Assembly (NCBI RefSeq): GCF_002005305.1
Contig: NZ_CP014782.1
Coordinates: forward strand, 3,596,001-3,660,000
DNA length: 64,000 nucleotides
Origin: Shewanella psychrophila
GTDB lineage: Bacteria; Pseudomonadota; Gammaproteobacteria; Enterobacterales; Shewanellaceae
Reading direction: 5' to 3'
Shown here: piece by piece, positions 18,261-27,898 of the stretch
Position numbering within the stretch: position 1 is the stretch's first letter
Layout: each line of letters begins with the position of its first letter
The notes under the pieces: generated by a model
What the model was told of the DNA's origin: nothing
The model's database searches: none
The model's input: the letters and a program-made list of their open reading frames with translations, nothing else
Program-made: the position numbers and the translations under genes

Positions 18261-20426
18261 CTAGCAAGTTTCCAATCGAGCATAGGCAACAACCAACCAC
18301 TTACTACCGACATCGTAGAAATTGACTTGTACTCTGGCTTGAGAACCACTGCCCTCGGTATTGGTCACCTTACCTTCACCGAATTTAGGATGCGTCACCC
18401 CTTGGCCAACCTTAAAGCCTGAATCATTCACCACAATGCTACGGGTGAAAGAAGTTTTCGCCCTTTGAGGCGCACTCACCTGAGTCTTAAGGCGGATCTC
18501 CTCCACATGCTCCGTTGGGATCTCTTTGATGAAGCGTGACGGTCTGGCGAAATTTTCCCGGCCGTAGATTCGACGTGTCTCGGCATAGGTGATGTAAAGC
18601 TTTTCCATGGCCCGCGTCATACCAACATAACAAAGGCGGCGCTCTTCATCGAGTCTATCCCCTTCATCCATAGCCATCTGACTGGGGAATATTCCCTCCT
18701 CGACACCCGACATAAACACCACAGGAAACTCTAGGCCTTTGGCAGAGTGTAGTGTCATCAGCTGTACCGCATCGGTGAATGCATCAGCCTGCCCCTCTCC
18801 AGCCTCTAATGCCGCATGGGATAGGAAAGCGTTAAGCTCGCCCATATCTTCAATCTCTTCGGGCATGATAAAAGTACGTGCAGCGGTCACAAGCTCGTCA
18901 AGGTTTTCCACTCGAGAACGCGCCTTCTCGCCTTTCTCAGCCTCATACATGGCCTTAAGACCAGATTTAGCAATCACATGGTCAGTTGTGCGGTGCAGGG
19001 TCAACTCTTCAGTATCTTGCTGCATCTCCACGATGAGATCCATGAAGCCACGTATGGCATTCGCCGCTCGCCCACTAAGTAACTTCTCTTCGAGGGCGCG
19101 TAAGCAAGTTTGCCACAGGGTTAACTGTTGCTGCCTTGCCGTAGAACGTAAAATATCTAACGTACGCCCACCAATCCCACGAGCAGGCGTATTAACCACA
19201 CGCTCGAAGGCTGCATCATCATCTTTATTGTTGATGAGACGCAGATAACTCATGGCATCTTTGATCTCCTGTCGCTCGAAGAATCGCAAACCACCGTAGA
19301 TACGATAGGCTAAGCCCTTATGGAGTAAGGCTTCCTCCAGCACTCGAGACTGAGCGTTAGAACGATATAGAATAGCGCAATTACTGAGATTGCCGCCCAT
19401 ATCGTGCCAATCACTAATGCGTCCAACAATAAATCGGGCTTCATCCATCTCATTGAAGGCACAGTATATTGAGATAGGCTCGCCATCTTTGTCTTCGGTC
19501 CACAACTTCTTGCCCAAGCGATCCGGGTTATTGGCGATCAGCTCATTGGAGGCTTTAAGGATATGGCCAGTGGAACGATAATTCTGCTCCAAACGTATGG
19601 TGCTAGCCTTGGGGAAATCTTCAAGAAACTTGTGTAAACTCTCGACTTGGGCACCGCGCCAACCATAAATGGACTGATCGTCATCACCGACGATCATCAC
19701 ATTAGCACCTTCACCCGCCAGCACACGGATCCAGGCATACTGAATCGCGTTGGTATCTTGAAACTCATCCACCAGAATATTCTTAAACCTATCTTGGTAG
19801 TGTTTAAGAACATGAGGTTTGTTGAGCCATAACTCGTGAGCACGTAATAGAATTTCGGCAAAATCGACCAAACCGGCCCGATCGCAGGACTCTTGATAGA
19901 CCTGATAGATCTGTAATAGGTTTTGCTCTATTGGAAAGCCACCGGCATCGATATGCTTAGGTCTTAATCCCTGATCTTTCTTACCGTTGATATAGCCCTG
20001 AGCCTGACGAGGCGGATATTGCTTCTCGTCTAAATTAAGGCTCTTCAGAATACGTTTGATTAAGCGTAACTGATCATCTGAGTCGATGATCTGAAACGTC
20101 TGGGGCAAATTAGCATCTTGATAATGGGTTCGCAGCAGACGATGGGCCAGACCGTGGAAAGTACCTATCCACATGCGCCCCATATTGCTACCACTGACCT
20201 TCTCAACTCGCTCGCGCATCTCTGCCGCCGCTTTATTGGTGAAGGTTACCGCTAAAATTGAATATGGACTCTGCTGTTCGACCTGCATCAGCCAGGCAAT
20301 TCTATGGGTCAATACCCGAGTCTTGCCACTGCCAGCCCCCGCCAATACCAACATACTGGATTGGGGCGCCCCTACGGCTGCACGTTGTTCATCATTCAGG
20401 CCGTCTAGTAAAGAAGATACGTCCAT
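18261..20426 (-). CDS. uvrD: DNA helicase II
   Basis: Superfamily 1A 3'-5' helicase of nucleotide excision and mismatch repair. The start at 20426 (MDVSSLLDGLNDEQR) gives 721 residues, as in E. coli (720), and follows GGAGG; an ATG 12 bases upstream is less likely. Motifs in order: Walker A GAGSGKT near residue 30, AVTFTNKAAAEMR, the Walker B DEFQDTN, GDDDQSIYGWRGA, EQNYRST, and LMTLHSAKGLEFP. The C-terminal Tudor-like tail (GQGVTHPKFGEGKV to the end) is complete. No clear LexA box was found upstream. A CTAG-rich repeat lies directly in front. Confidence 0.97.
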   Translation of the reverse strand: MDVSSLLDGLNDEQRAAVGAPQSSMLVLAGAGSGKTRVLTHRIAWLMQVEQQSPYSILAVTFTNKAAAEMRERVEKVSGSNMGRMWIGTFHGLAHRLLRTHYQDANLPQTFQIIDSDDQLRLIKRILKSLNLDEKQYPPRQAQGYINGKKDQGLRPKHIDAGGFPIEQNLLQIYQVYQESCDRAGLVDFAEILLRAHELWLNKPHVLKHYQDRFKNILVDEFQDTNAIQYAWIRVLAGEGANVMIVGDDDQSIYGWRGAQVESLHKFLEDFPKASTIRLEQNYRSTGHILKASNELIANNPDRLGKKLWTEDKDGEPISIYCAFNEMDEARFIVGRISDWHDMGGNLSNCAILYRSNAQSRVLEEALLHKGLAYRIYGGLRFFERQEIKDAMSYLRLINNKDDDAAFERVVNTPARGIGGRTLDILRSTARQQQLTLWQTCLRALEEKLLSGRAANAIRGFMDLIVEMQQDTEELTLHRTTDHVIAKSGLKAMYEAEKGEKARSRVENLDELVTAARTFIMPEEIEDMGELNAFLSHAALEAGEGQADAFTDAVQLMTLHSAKGLEFPVVFMSGVEEGIFPSQMAMDEGDRLDEERRLCYVGMTRAMEKLYITYAETRRIYGRENFARPSRFIKEIPTEHVEEIRLKTQVSAPQRAKTSFTRSIVVNDSGFKVGQGVTHPKFGEGKVTNTEGSGSQARVQVNFYDVGSKWLVVAYARLETC

Positions 20427-20480
20427 TCTTGCCTCCAAAAAATCGAGGAGGCAGTATAACAGGAGCGAGGGAAGAGATCC

Positions 20481-20517
20481 TAGATGCGAGTTCCTAGGAT
20501 CTATGTCCTAGGAACTA
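20481..20517. repeat. CTAG-rich repeat upstream of uvrD
   Basis: Three CTAG tetramers in 37 bases, in words CCTAGATG, GTTCCTAGGAT and TCCTAGGAAC shared with the ilvE-ilvD gap. Likely the same dispersed repeat family. Confidence 0.4.
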
Positions 20518-20527
20518 AAACCTTGCT

Positions 20528-20879
20528 TTAAACTTTTTCTGCCGCTACTACAGATATCTCGACTAATAAAACATCACGAGCCATTTTAGCCGCGACACAA
20601 GCACGAGCTGGGGCATGCCCCTCGGGAACCCAGGCATCCCATACCGCATTCATCTCGGCAAAGTACTGCATATCCTTGATGTAGATTCGCAGCAAGAATG
20701 TGCTCTCTGTCACTTCCCGCTTGTTCAAGAAGAGCATCAACTTTCTCCAACATGCTGGATGTCTGCTCAATGATTCCTTCGTTAGCATCTTTACATACCT
20801 GACCACACAGATAAATAGTGCCATTATGCTTAACGATACGGCTCATGCGGGTAGCAGTTTCTAAACGTTCAATTGTCAT
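20528..20879 (-). pseudogene. RidA/YjgF-family gene with a frameshift
   Basis: The frame from ATG 20879 (MTIERLETATRMSRIVKHNG) matches the first half of a RidA-family enamine/imine deaminase up to SDREHILAANL, then becomes unrelated. The family continues in another frame (YIKDMQYFAEMNAVWDAWV, GHAPARACVAAKM with the family arginine, to 20528). The switch lies near 20678-20687; loss of two bases there would explain it. The joined product would be about 117 residues, normal for this group. Either a true inactivating mutation or a sequence error. It lies between uvrD and a divergently oriented sensor pair. Confidence 0.8.
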
Positions 20880-21221
20880 TGCAATGCCTTAAATTAAGGA
20901 GAATTCTAAAGAAGCTATCTTACCGATAAGAGCATCAAGTATCGACTATATTATAACTGAAATGATAACTAACTAAGCCGCGATGAGTATCAGCAATTAA
21001 TCGATAATGCAGGTAATAAAATAAAGCTACATAGGGCTATATAAGCTCACTGATGAGTTTAATTAACCAAAAAAATTCACGCTAGCCAGCACAAATTCAC
21101 TCAAAATTTTTTCAACTATACTCATTAATATTATAAGTGAGCTAAAACTGACTTTTATCGACCTACATATCTGCTCAATTCAGATGCTGAGATGACCTTG
21201 ATTTAATTAATGGACTAAAGG
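20880..21221. other. Divergent intergenic region, nothing specific
   Basis: An AT-rich gap of 342 bases between the ridA-like pseudogene and the binding-protein gene. It should contain both promoters; no repeat, RNA gene or operator could be supported. Confidence 0.35.
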
Positions 21222-22265
21222 ATGGTGCATTTAGTGACTTATTCTCTTTCACGCTTAAACATCTCACCACTCGTCTTTAGGGTGATTTCCTGCTTTAGCC
21301 TGTCACAATTGCACTGCTTGCGGTTCATTTTCATAGCTCTGGCGTTAATATTTCCTCTATCAGCCTGTAAGCCCATGCCAGAAGCACCACTGCGTATTGC
21401 CAGCAATACCTGGCCCGGATATGAGCCTCTCTACCTTGCCCGTAGCCTAGGTTATTATGATGACTCTCAAGTGAACTTAATTGAAATGACATCAGCATCC
21501 GAAGTCATTCATGCATTACGCAATCACACCATAGAAGGAGCCGCATTAACTCTGGATGAAGTATTAACTGTAATGGAAGATGGTTATCAGCTGAAAGTCA
21601 TCTTGGTGATGGATTTTTCCAATGGTGGTGATGTTCTACTTAGCAAGCCAGAAATCACCTCACTGACACAACTTAAGGGCAAAAACATCGCCGTGGAATA
21701 CACAGCTGTTGGCGCAATTCTACTCAACGGAGCACTGAATGCGGCGCAACTCAGCGCCCGTGATGTCAACATCATCGCCTGCTCTTTCGATGAGCACCAA
21801 GTTTGCTACGCCCAGGCAGATGCTGTGGTCACCTTCGAGCCCAATAGAACCAATATTCTTGCTCTTGGCGCCAATCAGCTCTTCGATAGCAGCCAAGTAC
21901 CGGGGAGGATCATCGATGTACTCGCAGTACACACTGATGTGATCGACTCTCATCCCAAGGCGCTAGAACAGCTGATTAAAGGTTATTTCCAGGCGATAGA
22001 TTACTTCAACCAAAAACCTCAAACTGCTGCTGAGTTAATGAAAGCCAGATTACAGTTGACTCCAAGAGAAGTTCTACTGAGTTACCAAGGCCTACACTTG
22101 CCCAGCCTAGCCGAAAACCTAGATCTTCTCAGGGGAGAAAAATCAAAACTTGAGGAGATTGCCACCGACTTGTCCATCTTCATGCATGAACGTCGACTGC
22201 TTAGTCATAAAGTCTCAGTTGAAGCACTGGCAACGGATCGCTTCACTTTAGAAGTAAACCCATGA
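21222..22265 (+). CDS. NMT1/THI5-type periplasmic binding lipoprotein
   Basis: A 347-residue binding protein resembling the ABC aliphatic sulfonate/nitrate/taurine and thiamine-precursor group (IASNTWPGYEPLYLARSLGYY, then TSASEVIHALRNHTIEGAAL and LKGKNIAVEYTAVG). A lipobox LSAC near residue 47 implies membrane anchoring after an unusually long leader; the true start may be further in, since AAAGG is very close to the ATG. Its last bases overlap the start of the next gene (ATGA), and no permease or ATPase is nearby. The pairing with a PAS-GGDEF-EAL receptor suggests that it delivers a ligand signal rather than feeding transport (compare NspS with MbaA in Vibrio), which is inference. Confidence 0.82.
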   Translation: MVHLVTYSLSRLNISPLVFRVISCFSLSQLHCLRFIFIALALIFPLSACKPMPEAPLRIASNTWPGYEPLYLARSLGYYDDSQVNLIEMTSASEVIHALRNHTIEGAALTLDEVLTVMEDGYQLKVILVMDFSNGGDVLLSKPEITSLTQLKGKNIAVEYTAVGAILLNGALNAAQLSARDVNIIACSFDEHQVCYAQADAVVTFEPNRTNILALGANQLFDSSQVPGRIIDVLAVHTDVIDSHPKALEQLIKGYFQAIDYFNQKPQTAAELMKARLQLTPREVLLSYQGLHLPSLAENLDLLRGEKSKLEEIATDLSIFMHERRLLSHKVSVEALATDRFTLEVNP

Positions 22266-24775
22266 AGGGAATAAGAACCCTTTCTCTGAGGCTCTGGTTA
22301 CCTGGGCTTATACTATTCACATTTAGTGCCTTAGGGGGATTTGTTGTTTTGCAGTCCTACAAAGATCTCGAGTCTGAGCTCGTAAATTCGAGTCTAAACT
22401 TTATCCGTAAAGATATTTCTGCTCTGCAAAGGCAGATGGAAAAACAACTCAGCAGCGATCGTCCTCTGGAAGCAGAGCAGTCACTGTCAGCTAGAGGTGT
22501 GAATACTCGTTACAAGACCTTACTATCTCTCGATGAGAGTGGAAAAATATTACACTCGACCCGGTTCGCCATTAAAGGATTAATGGCGAACTCAGCCCTG
22601 CCACTTTTTGAGATGAAACGTTTTATTCAAGTGCAGAAAAATAAACAGATGGACATCCAGATTTCTGACGATGGTCACCAAATATTTGCCTACTACCCCT
22701 TGGTTCTCGCTCGTGCAGCCAATGAGATCCGCCCCACTCGTACCGGGGCTATTTTTGTCATCTACGATCTTAGCTCAGAACAGGCACAGATATGGTCAAA
22801 AGTAAGCCTGTTTAGCATTCCCATTGGGCTGCTTTTGTTGCTCGCCATGGTGATAATAAGTCTATTTCTCGACCTGTTCGTTACCCGGCCGATCCGGCAC
22901 TTAGCCACACGTTCCAAAAACCTTGCGGATGGGCAGCTAGAAGTTCGCTGTCAGATCAAAGGGCAAGGAGAAATCGCTCTGCTGGGTCAGTCTTTCAATG
23001 ATATGGCCACTCAACTAGAAGAAAGGTTCGAACTGAGTAGACAAGCCGAAATTGCCACCTTGGAACAGAAACTCTTAGTCACAGATATTTTAAATTCTAC
23101 CGCCGAGGCCATCTATGGTATCGATCTCAAAGGAGAATGTATCTTCGCTAACCCTACCTGCATTAAGATGCTCGGCTATAGAGATATAACTGAGCTGTTA
23201 GGCAAGGACATGCATGAGCTCATACACTATAAACATGCAGATCTGACTCCTTACCGTATTAAAGATTGTCCTATTTTCAATGTGCTGCACACAGGTAAAG
23301 GTGTCCACATCAACTCGGAGAAACTATGGCGAGCCGACGGCAGTGGGTTCACATCCGAATATTGGTCCTACCCCATAGAGCGTGAAGATAAGATAATAGG
23401 TGCCGTTGTGACTTTTCTGGATACCACAGACAGAGAAATAGCGGCGGAGGTCATACGACATCAAGCTCATTACGACACACTGACCGATCTCCCCAATCGT
23501 TTTCTAGCCTTGGAACGCTTATCTCAAATGCTAGAAGAGAGCGAACGTTCGAAGGATAATATCGCGGTCTTATTTCTCGACCTCGATGACTTCAAGAAGA
23601 TCAACGACTCACTGGGACATGAAACCGGAGATAAATTACTCATAGAGTCGGCAGAGCGACTACTCAACTCGATTAGGAACGGAGATACCGTTGGCCGTTT
23701 AGGCGGAGATGAATTCATCATACTGCTACATGGACTCAAACAAGCTGCGAATGCAAGGCCCGTTGCCGAACACCTTATCAATAGTTTTAGGAAGCCATTT
23801 CTTGTAGGAGAACGTGAACTGATTTTAACTGCCAGTATTGGTATATCTATCTACCCCGATGATGGTCATAACGCCTCAGAGCTATTAAGAAATGCGGACT
23901 CGGCCATGTATCATGCCAAAGAGAAAGGCAGAAATACCTATTCCTATTTCACCAACAAAATGAACAAGGAAGTTTCTAGAAGGCTCGCCATAGAAGAGCA
24001 GATACATGGTGCTCTGGAGCGCGGTGAGTTCGAAGTTTTTTATCAGACCCAAGTTGATATCATCAACAACATAGTAATGGGAGCCGAGGCCCTGTTGAGG
24101 TGGAGTAATCCAGCACTAGGAAACATATCACCGGATGAGTTTATCCCCATTGCCGAGCAAACTGGGGTTATCATTCCTCTGGGGAAGTTTGTTTTTCTGC
24201 AAGCCATAGTCGCTACTACATTGTGGAAGAAGAAACACCTGAGCCCATTTCGAATAGCCATCAATCTCTCGCCCTGCCAGTTTAGAGATCCAGATCTAGT
24301 GTCGTTCATCATAGATAACGTCAATCAATCTAAGATGTCACCTAAAGACATTGAATTAGAGATCACCGAAGGGGTTCTACTCAGCGGTCATGACTATATT
24401 ACCGAAGCGTTAGAGTCCTTGAGTAAGGCGGGATTTTCACTTGCCATGGATGACTTTGGCACTGGCTACTCGTCTCTTAACTATCTGAGAACTTATCCTT
24501 TTAATGTACTCAAAATAGATAGGAGCTTTATCAACGATATAGAGACAGGTACAGCAAACAAAGAGCTAGTATTGGCTATGATTGCCATGGCTCACGCTCT
24601 GGGAATAGAAGTCGTGGCAGAAGGAGTCGAGACAGAGGCACAATTAAACTACCTGAAAAGCATCAATTGTGATTATGCCCAAGGTTATTTCTTTAGCAAG
24701 CCAAGCCCAGTCGTCAAGCTGCTCATGTCTAGCCCTGAGCCTCAATGTGATATTAATACAATAAACACACCTTAA
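22262..24775 (+). CDS. Membrane HAMP-PAS-GGDEF-EAL c-di-GMP enzyme
   Basis: An 837-residue inner-membrane protein: helix 1 at about 9-30, a periplasmic sensor region to about 180, helix 2, HAMP (about 207-257, starting TRPIRHLA), PAS (about 270-385), GGDEF (about 410-565) and EAL (about 580-825). Both catalytic domains look intact: RLGGDEF with an RNGD inhibitory site upstream, and EALLRW, INLSPCQF, ELEITEG, DDFGTGYSS, LKIDRSF and AEGVET in the EAL part. It may act mainly as a phosphodiesterase with a GTP-binding GGDEF domain. Translationally coupled (4-base overlap) to the binding lipoprotein upstream, which is its likely sensory partner. Confidence 0.93.
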   Translation: MKGIRTLSLRLWLPGLILFTFSALGGFVVLQSYKDLESELVNSSLNFIRKDISALQRQMEKQLSSDRPLEAEQSLSARGVNTRYKTLLSLDESGKILHSTRFAIKGLMANSALPLFEMKRFIQVQKNKQMDIQISDDGHQIFAYYPLVLARAANEIRPTRTGAIFVIYDLSSEQAQIWSKVSLFSIPIGLLLLLAMVIISLFLDLFVTRPIRHLATRSKNLADGQLEVRCQIKGQGEIALLGQSFNDMATQLEERFELSRQAEIATLEQKLLVTDILNSTAEAIYGIDLKGECIFANPTCIKMLGYRDITELLGKDMHELIHYKHADLTPYRIKDCPIFNVLHTGKGVHINSEKLWRADGSGFTSEYWSYPIEREDKIIGAVVTFLDTTDREIAAEVIRHQAHYDTLTDLPNRFLALERLSQMLEESERSKDNIAVLFLDLDDFKKINDSLGHETGDKLLIESAERLLNSIRNGDTVGRLGGDEFIILLHGLKQAANARPVAEHLINSFRKPFLVGERELILTASIGISIYPDDGHNASELLRNADSAMYHAKEKGRNTYSYFTNKMNKEVSRRLAIEEQIHGALERGEFEVFYQTQVDIINNIVMGAEALLRWSNPALGNISPDEFIPIAEQTGVIIPLGKFVFLQAIVATTLWKKKHLSPFRIAINLSPCQFRDPDLVSFIIDNVNQSKMSPKDIELEITEGVLLSGHDYITEALESLSKAGFSLAMDDFGTGYSSLNYLRTYPFNVLKIDRSFINDIETGTANKELVLAMIAMAHALGIEVVAEGVETEAQLNYLKSINCDYAQGYFFSKPSPVVKLLMSSPEPQCDINTINTP

Positions 24776-24801
24776 GCTTAATAAATGTGGTTTACCTAAA
24801 T

Positions 24802-24832
24802 GAAAACGGCGCACTAATATTGAGTGCGCCGT
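24802..24832 (-). terminator. Terminator between convergent units
   Basis: ACGGCGCACT (24806-24815) and AGTGCGCCGT (24823-24832) form a perfect 10-base stem. TTTT follows on the minus strand, so it best serves the NfeD/SPFH operon and may also stop the GGDEF-EAL transcript. Confidence 0.75.
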
Positions 24833-24863
24833 CGTTAATGAAGACTAAAAATTTAATGCTAAA

Positions 24864-25805
24864 CTATTTGTTTGGCGACTCTTCCTTCAAACCTATGCTG
24901 TCCATCCAATGATCGAAGTCCATCATATTGCCAGGTAGCACGATTTTACTGGCACTATTGCTCAAGCCGTCGAGTTGCTTAAGATATTGACCCCCTAGCT
25001 GCATACGCACCACATTCTGACCGCCGGGAGCTGAAATCACTTCGGCAATACGCACGATAGACTCGGCGGTTGCTCGAGAAATCGTTAAAATCTCCTCACC
25101 TTTACCCTCGGCCTCATTGATACGACGTTGCATCTCACCTTCAGAAAGGTTGATCATCTCAGCCTTAACACCCTCAGAGCGATTGATCTTACTCTGTTTG
25201 TCACCTTCACTCTTTGCTAACAAGGCACGGCGCGAGCGCTCAGCATTCACCTGCATCTCCATGGCTTTTTTTACTGTTTCAGGTGGAGTAATATTCTTGA
25301 TCTCATATCGATGGACTCTAATGCCCCATGTGGCTCCAGCTAGATCTAACACTTCAACCACTTTGGCACTAATCACATCGCGCTCTTCGAAGGTACGATC
25401 TAGCGCTAGAGTGCCTATGACAGAACGTGTCGTCGTCTGGGCTAATTGAATCGCAGCATAGCGGTAATCTGTGACTCCATAGCTGGCCTTGACCGGATCT
25501 ATCACAGAGATATAAATCACCCCATCGACCTCAACATTAACTTCGTCACTGGAAAAACACTCTTGAGGTGGCACATCTATAGTTTCCTCTTTGAGGTCAT
25601 GTATATATGTCACTTTATCGATGAAGGGAATTAAGGCATGAAACCCTGCATCTAAGGTGGCGTGATATTTACCTAAACGCTCGACGATATAGGCCGATTT
25701 CGTTGGCACTAAGCGGATAGATTGAAATAATTTGATGATAAAGACGGCAAAGATAAGCCCCCAAATACCCAGCACGATAAAATCTGTATCTATTCCTGCA
25801 ATCAT
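24864..25805 (-). CDS. SPFH/band 7 membrane protein (QmcA-like), second copy
   Basis: A 313-residue stomatin/prohibitin-family protein: one N-terminal membrane helix (about 8-27), the SPFH domain (starting RLVPTKSAYIVERLGKYHAT), and a coiled-coil part with repeated SEG and NEAEGKGEE segments. Such proteins build large membrane scaffolds and often associate with NfeD proteins. Its start overlaps the end of the other SPFH gene by 4 bases, so both are co-translated. The two products share architecture but differ clearly in sequence, suggesting a hetero-oligomer. Confidence 0.9.
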   Translation of the reverse strand: MIAGIDTDFIVLGIWGLIFAVFIIKLFQSIRLVPTKSAYIVERLGKYHATLDAGFHALIPFIDKVTYIHDLKEETIDVPPQECFSSDEVNVEVDGVIYISVIDPVKASYGVTDYRYAAIQLAQTTTRSVIGTLALDRTFEERDVISAKVVEVLDLAGATWGIRVHRYEIKNITPPETVKKAMEMQVNAERSRRALLAKSEGDKQSKINRSEGVKAEMINLSEGEMQRRINEAEGKGEEILTISRATAESIVRIAEVISAPGGQNVVRMQLGGQYLKQLDGLSNSASKIVLPGNMMDFDHWMDSIGLKEESPNK

Positions 25806-26758
25806 GAGCGAACTCCTTTCACTGTATTAGTCTTTGCCGAAGAGGCGCTGACGGCATGTGTTACCTGCTCCATTCCCTCAAAAAAACCTTCTAACTTAGC
25901 CATCTCGGCTGGCACAACCGAGACATCAGCTTCCTCCAAAATCTTACCCAATTGACCGATAAACTGCTCCTTTAACTGCATATTCATCGCATCATGGCCA
26001 CCATTCACGGCCAATGCCGTCGACAACATCTCCATCCCTTCCGCTTTTGCCTTGGCAACTATGCTGATCTCATAAGCCGTACCTTTAGCCTCGTTGATAC
26101 GCTTCTGCTTCTGGCCCTCAGAGACATTAATCGCCTCCTGTCGTTCACCTTCAGATAAGTTTATCATCGCCGCTTTTTCGGCATTAGCTAAGGTGATCTC
26201 GGCGCGCTTACTTCGCTCGGCTTCCATCTGTTTCTCTAGGGTGTGAATAACGTGTCTCGAAGGAGTGATATTCTTTATCTCATATCTAAGTACCTTGATA
26301 CCCCATGAGTCGGAGGCCTTATCTATCTCACGAACGATGGACTCATTGAGGCTATCTCGCTCAGAAAACGTCTGGCTTAAATTCAATTTACCTATCTCAG
26401 AACGCATGGTTGTCTGGGCTAAGTTAACCGCTGCTAGGCGGTAATTTTCGATGCCGTAACTGGCAAGCTTGCCATCCATTACCTTGAGATAAACCAGACC
26501 GTCAACCTCAAGCTGGGTGTTATCTTTCGAAATACAGCTCTGGGGTGGAACATCTAAGACTTGTTCACGGATCTCATGCTTATATGCGACTCTGTCGAAG
26601 AAGGGGATCAGGAAGTGAAACCCTGGTTGCAGTACGGCACGAAACTTTCCTAAACGCTCGATTACATTCACTTCGCGCATGGGGACAATTAACAATAACT
26701 TATAGAGAATAAAAAAGATAAACAGCACAAATAGGGTAAACACAAACATAGATTCCAT
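25802..26758 (-). CDS. SPFH/band 7 membrane protein (QmcA-like), first copy
   Basis: A 318-residue protein with an N-terminal membrane helix (about 4-24), SPFH domain (VPMREVNVIERLGKFRAVLQ) and helical tail with repeated INLSEGERQEAINVSEG-type segments. Middle gene of a three-gene minus-strand operon behind nfeD-like (about 40 bases) and overlapping the second SPFH gene. The set is a membrane-microdomain type module; its cargo is unknown. Confidence 0.9.
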   Translation of the reverse strand: MESMFVFTLFVLFIFFILYKLLLIVPMREVNVIERLGKFRAVLQPGFHFLIPFFDRVAYKHEIREQVLDVPPQSCISKDNTQLEVDGLVYLKVMDGKLASYGIENYRLAAVNLAQTTMRSEIGKLNLSQTFSERDSLNESIVREIDKASDSWGIKVLRYEIKNITPSRHVIHTLEKQMEAERSKRAEITLANAEKAAMINLSEGERQEAINVSEGQKQKRINEAKGTAYEISIVAKAKAEGMEMLSTALAVNGGHDAMNMQLKEQFIGQLGKILEEADVSVVPAEMAKLEGFFEGMEQVTHAVSASSAKTNTVKGVRS

Positions 26759-26798
26759 CCTTACTTATTAATTAATCTGTTCATAAATAGATCACAGT

Positions 26799-27269
26799 TT
26801 ATTTGGTGTATTCAGCCCCTTCATAGGGCTCTACGACAAAGGCAATATTATCTCTGCAGATGATACGCACACGAGTTCCGGCAGCTATTTCACTGCCATC
26901 ACCTAATGCTGACCACTCAGTTCCTTGAAACTCGATACGGCCCTGTTTCTGCGCCGGCCCTATGGCTTCTTTCACTAACGCTATTTGGTTATAGAGCTCC
27001 AGCTCTTCATCTGTGTTAGCCACATGAACATCTCCACCGACCAATTTCTGAGTCACTTGCCTAAAACTCAACAATAAGACGATAGATGCGATGAACCACA
27101 GGGTCAACGACTGAACGATTCCATCGACGAAGCCAACAGTGAGTGCTCCAGCCACAAGCAGGCATGCACCGCCGAGTAAGATGACTATGCCACCTGGGAT
27201 AATTATCTCTGCCAGCATCAAAAAAACACCCAGGCAGGCCCAAATGATAATGGGATTAGAAAACTCCAT
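26799..27269 (-). CDS. NfeD-like membrane protein
   Basis: A 156-residue protein of the short NfeD class: three or four membrane helices (WACLGVFLMLAEIIIPGGIV, LLGGACLLVAGALTVGFV, LTLWFIASIVLLLSF) then an OB-fold domain with GRIEFQGTEWSALGDG and AAGTRVRIICRDNIAFVVEP. The ATG at 27269 follows GGGGG and fits the family; in-frame ATGs upstream lack support. NfeD proteins occur beside SPFH partners, as here. First gene of the operon. Confidence 0.9.
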   Translation of the reverse strand: MEFSNPIIIWACLGVFLMLAEIIIPGGIVILLGGACLLVAGALTVGFVDGIVQSLTLWFIASIVLLLSFRQVTQKLVGGDVHVANTDEELELYNQIALVKEAIGPAQKQGRIEFQGTEWSALGDGSEIAAGTRVRIICRDNIAFVVEPYEGAEYTK

Positions 27270-27898
27270 ATTTCCCCCTGAAATCATGGTTTCCGTAAAA
27301 ACTACTATATCAGCAGTTAACACCTTTCGCGACATAATATGTCACAAAAAAATCAATACTAAGCACTAAATCAGCCAATCATTTGATTATGTACACGATT
27401 TAACCACAAGCATAGGCTTATTCAGGTTCACAACAGGCATGTGATCCGAATCAACCACTTGATATAGTTCTTGTTTTGTATCGCTAGATAGTCATTGAGT
27501 TTGAGACAAAAAATATGAGCTGGAAATAAATCGTTGAAGCAAGCAGCAACTTTGCCTCAAGGGAGCCGACTTATATAATGCATCAGGCTCACAACAACAC
27601 CAATCGAATAACCAATCTTTAATCAAGTCTGATAGCAAACTATCGGTAATTATCTCGTTTTATTCAGTGGAATCAAAAAATATGGCCTAATTATTTATTT
27701 TTGATTACTGTAACTTTTGTTAATGCTTTAACTCTAAATAAAAAACAAATTCAATCAAACGCTTAAGTTAATTATTCCACCTTAAATATTTCGAGTAGAA
27801 GTTAACTAACAAGAAAGAGTAAGTTTTTTCTATAAAACAATAAACACTTAAAATTATAAATAAAAATACACCACAGAGGTGTATAAAGAGGGTTTGAG
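27270..27898. other. Long divergent intergenic region
   Basis: About 630 bases between nfeD-like and the Tsx-like gene, very AT-rich near the latter. Possible elements are TGTGATCCGAATCAAC at 27440-27455, a poor CRP-like match, and a short inverted repeat TACACC-ACAGA-GGTGTA at 27867-27883 in the leader of the channel gene. Nothing else was supported. Confidence 0.35.

Noticed and set aside
18739..19248. 169-codon plus-strand frame opposite uvrD
   Set aside because: Antisense shadow of a conserved helicase gene.
20430..20520. LexA box for uvrD
   Set aside because: No CTGT-N8-ACAG pattern is present upstream of the gene.
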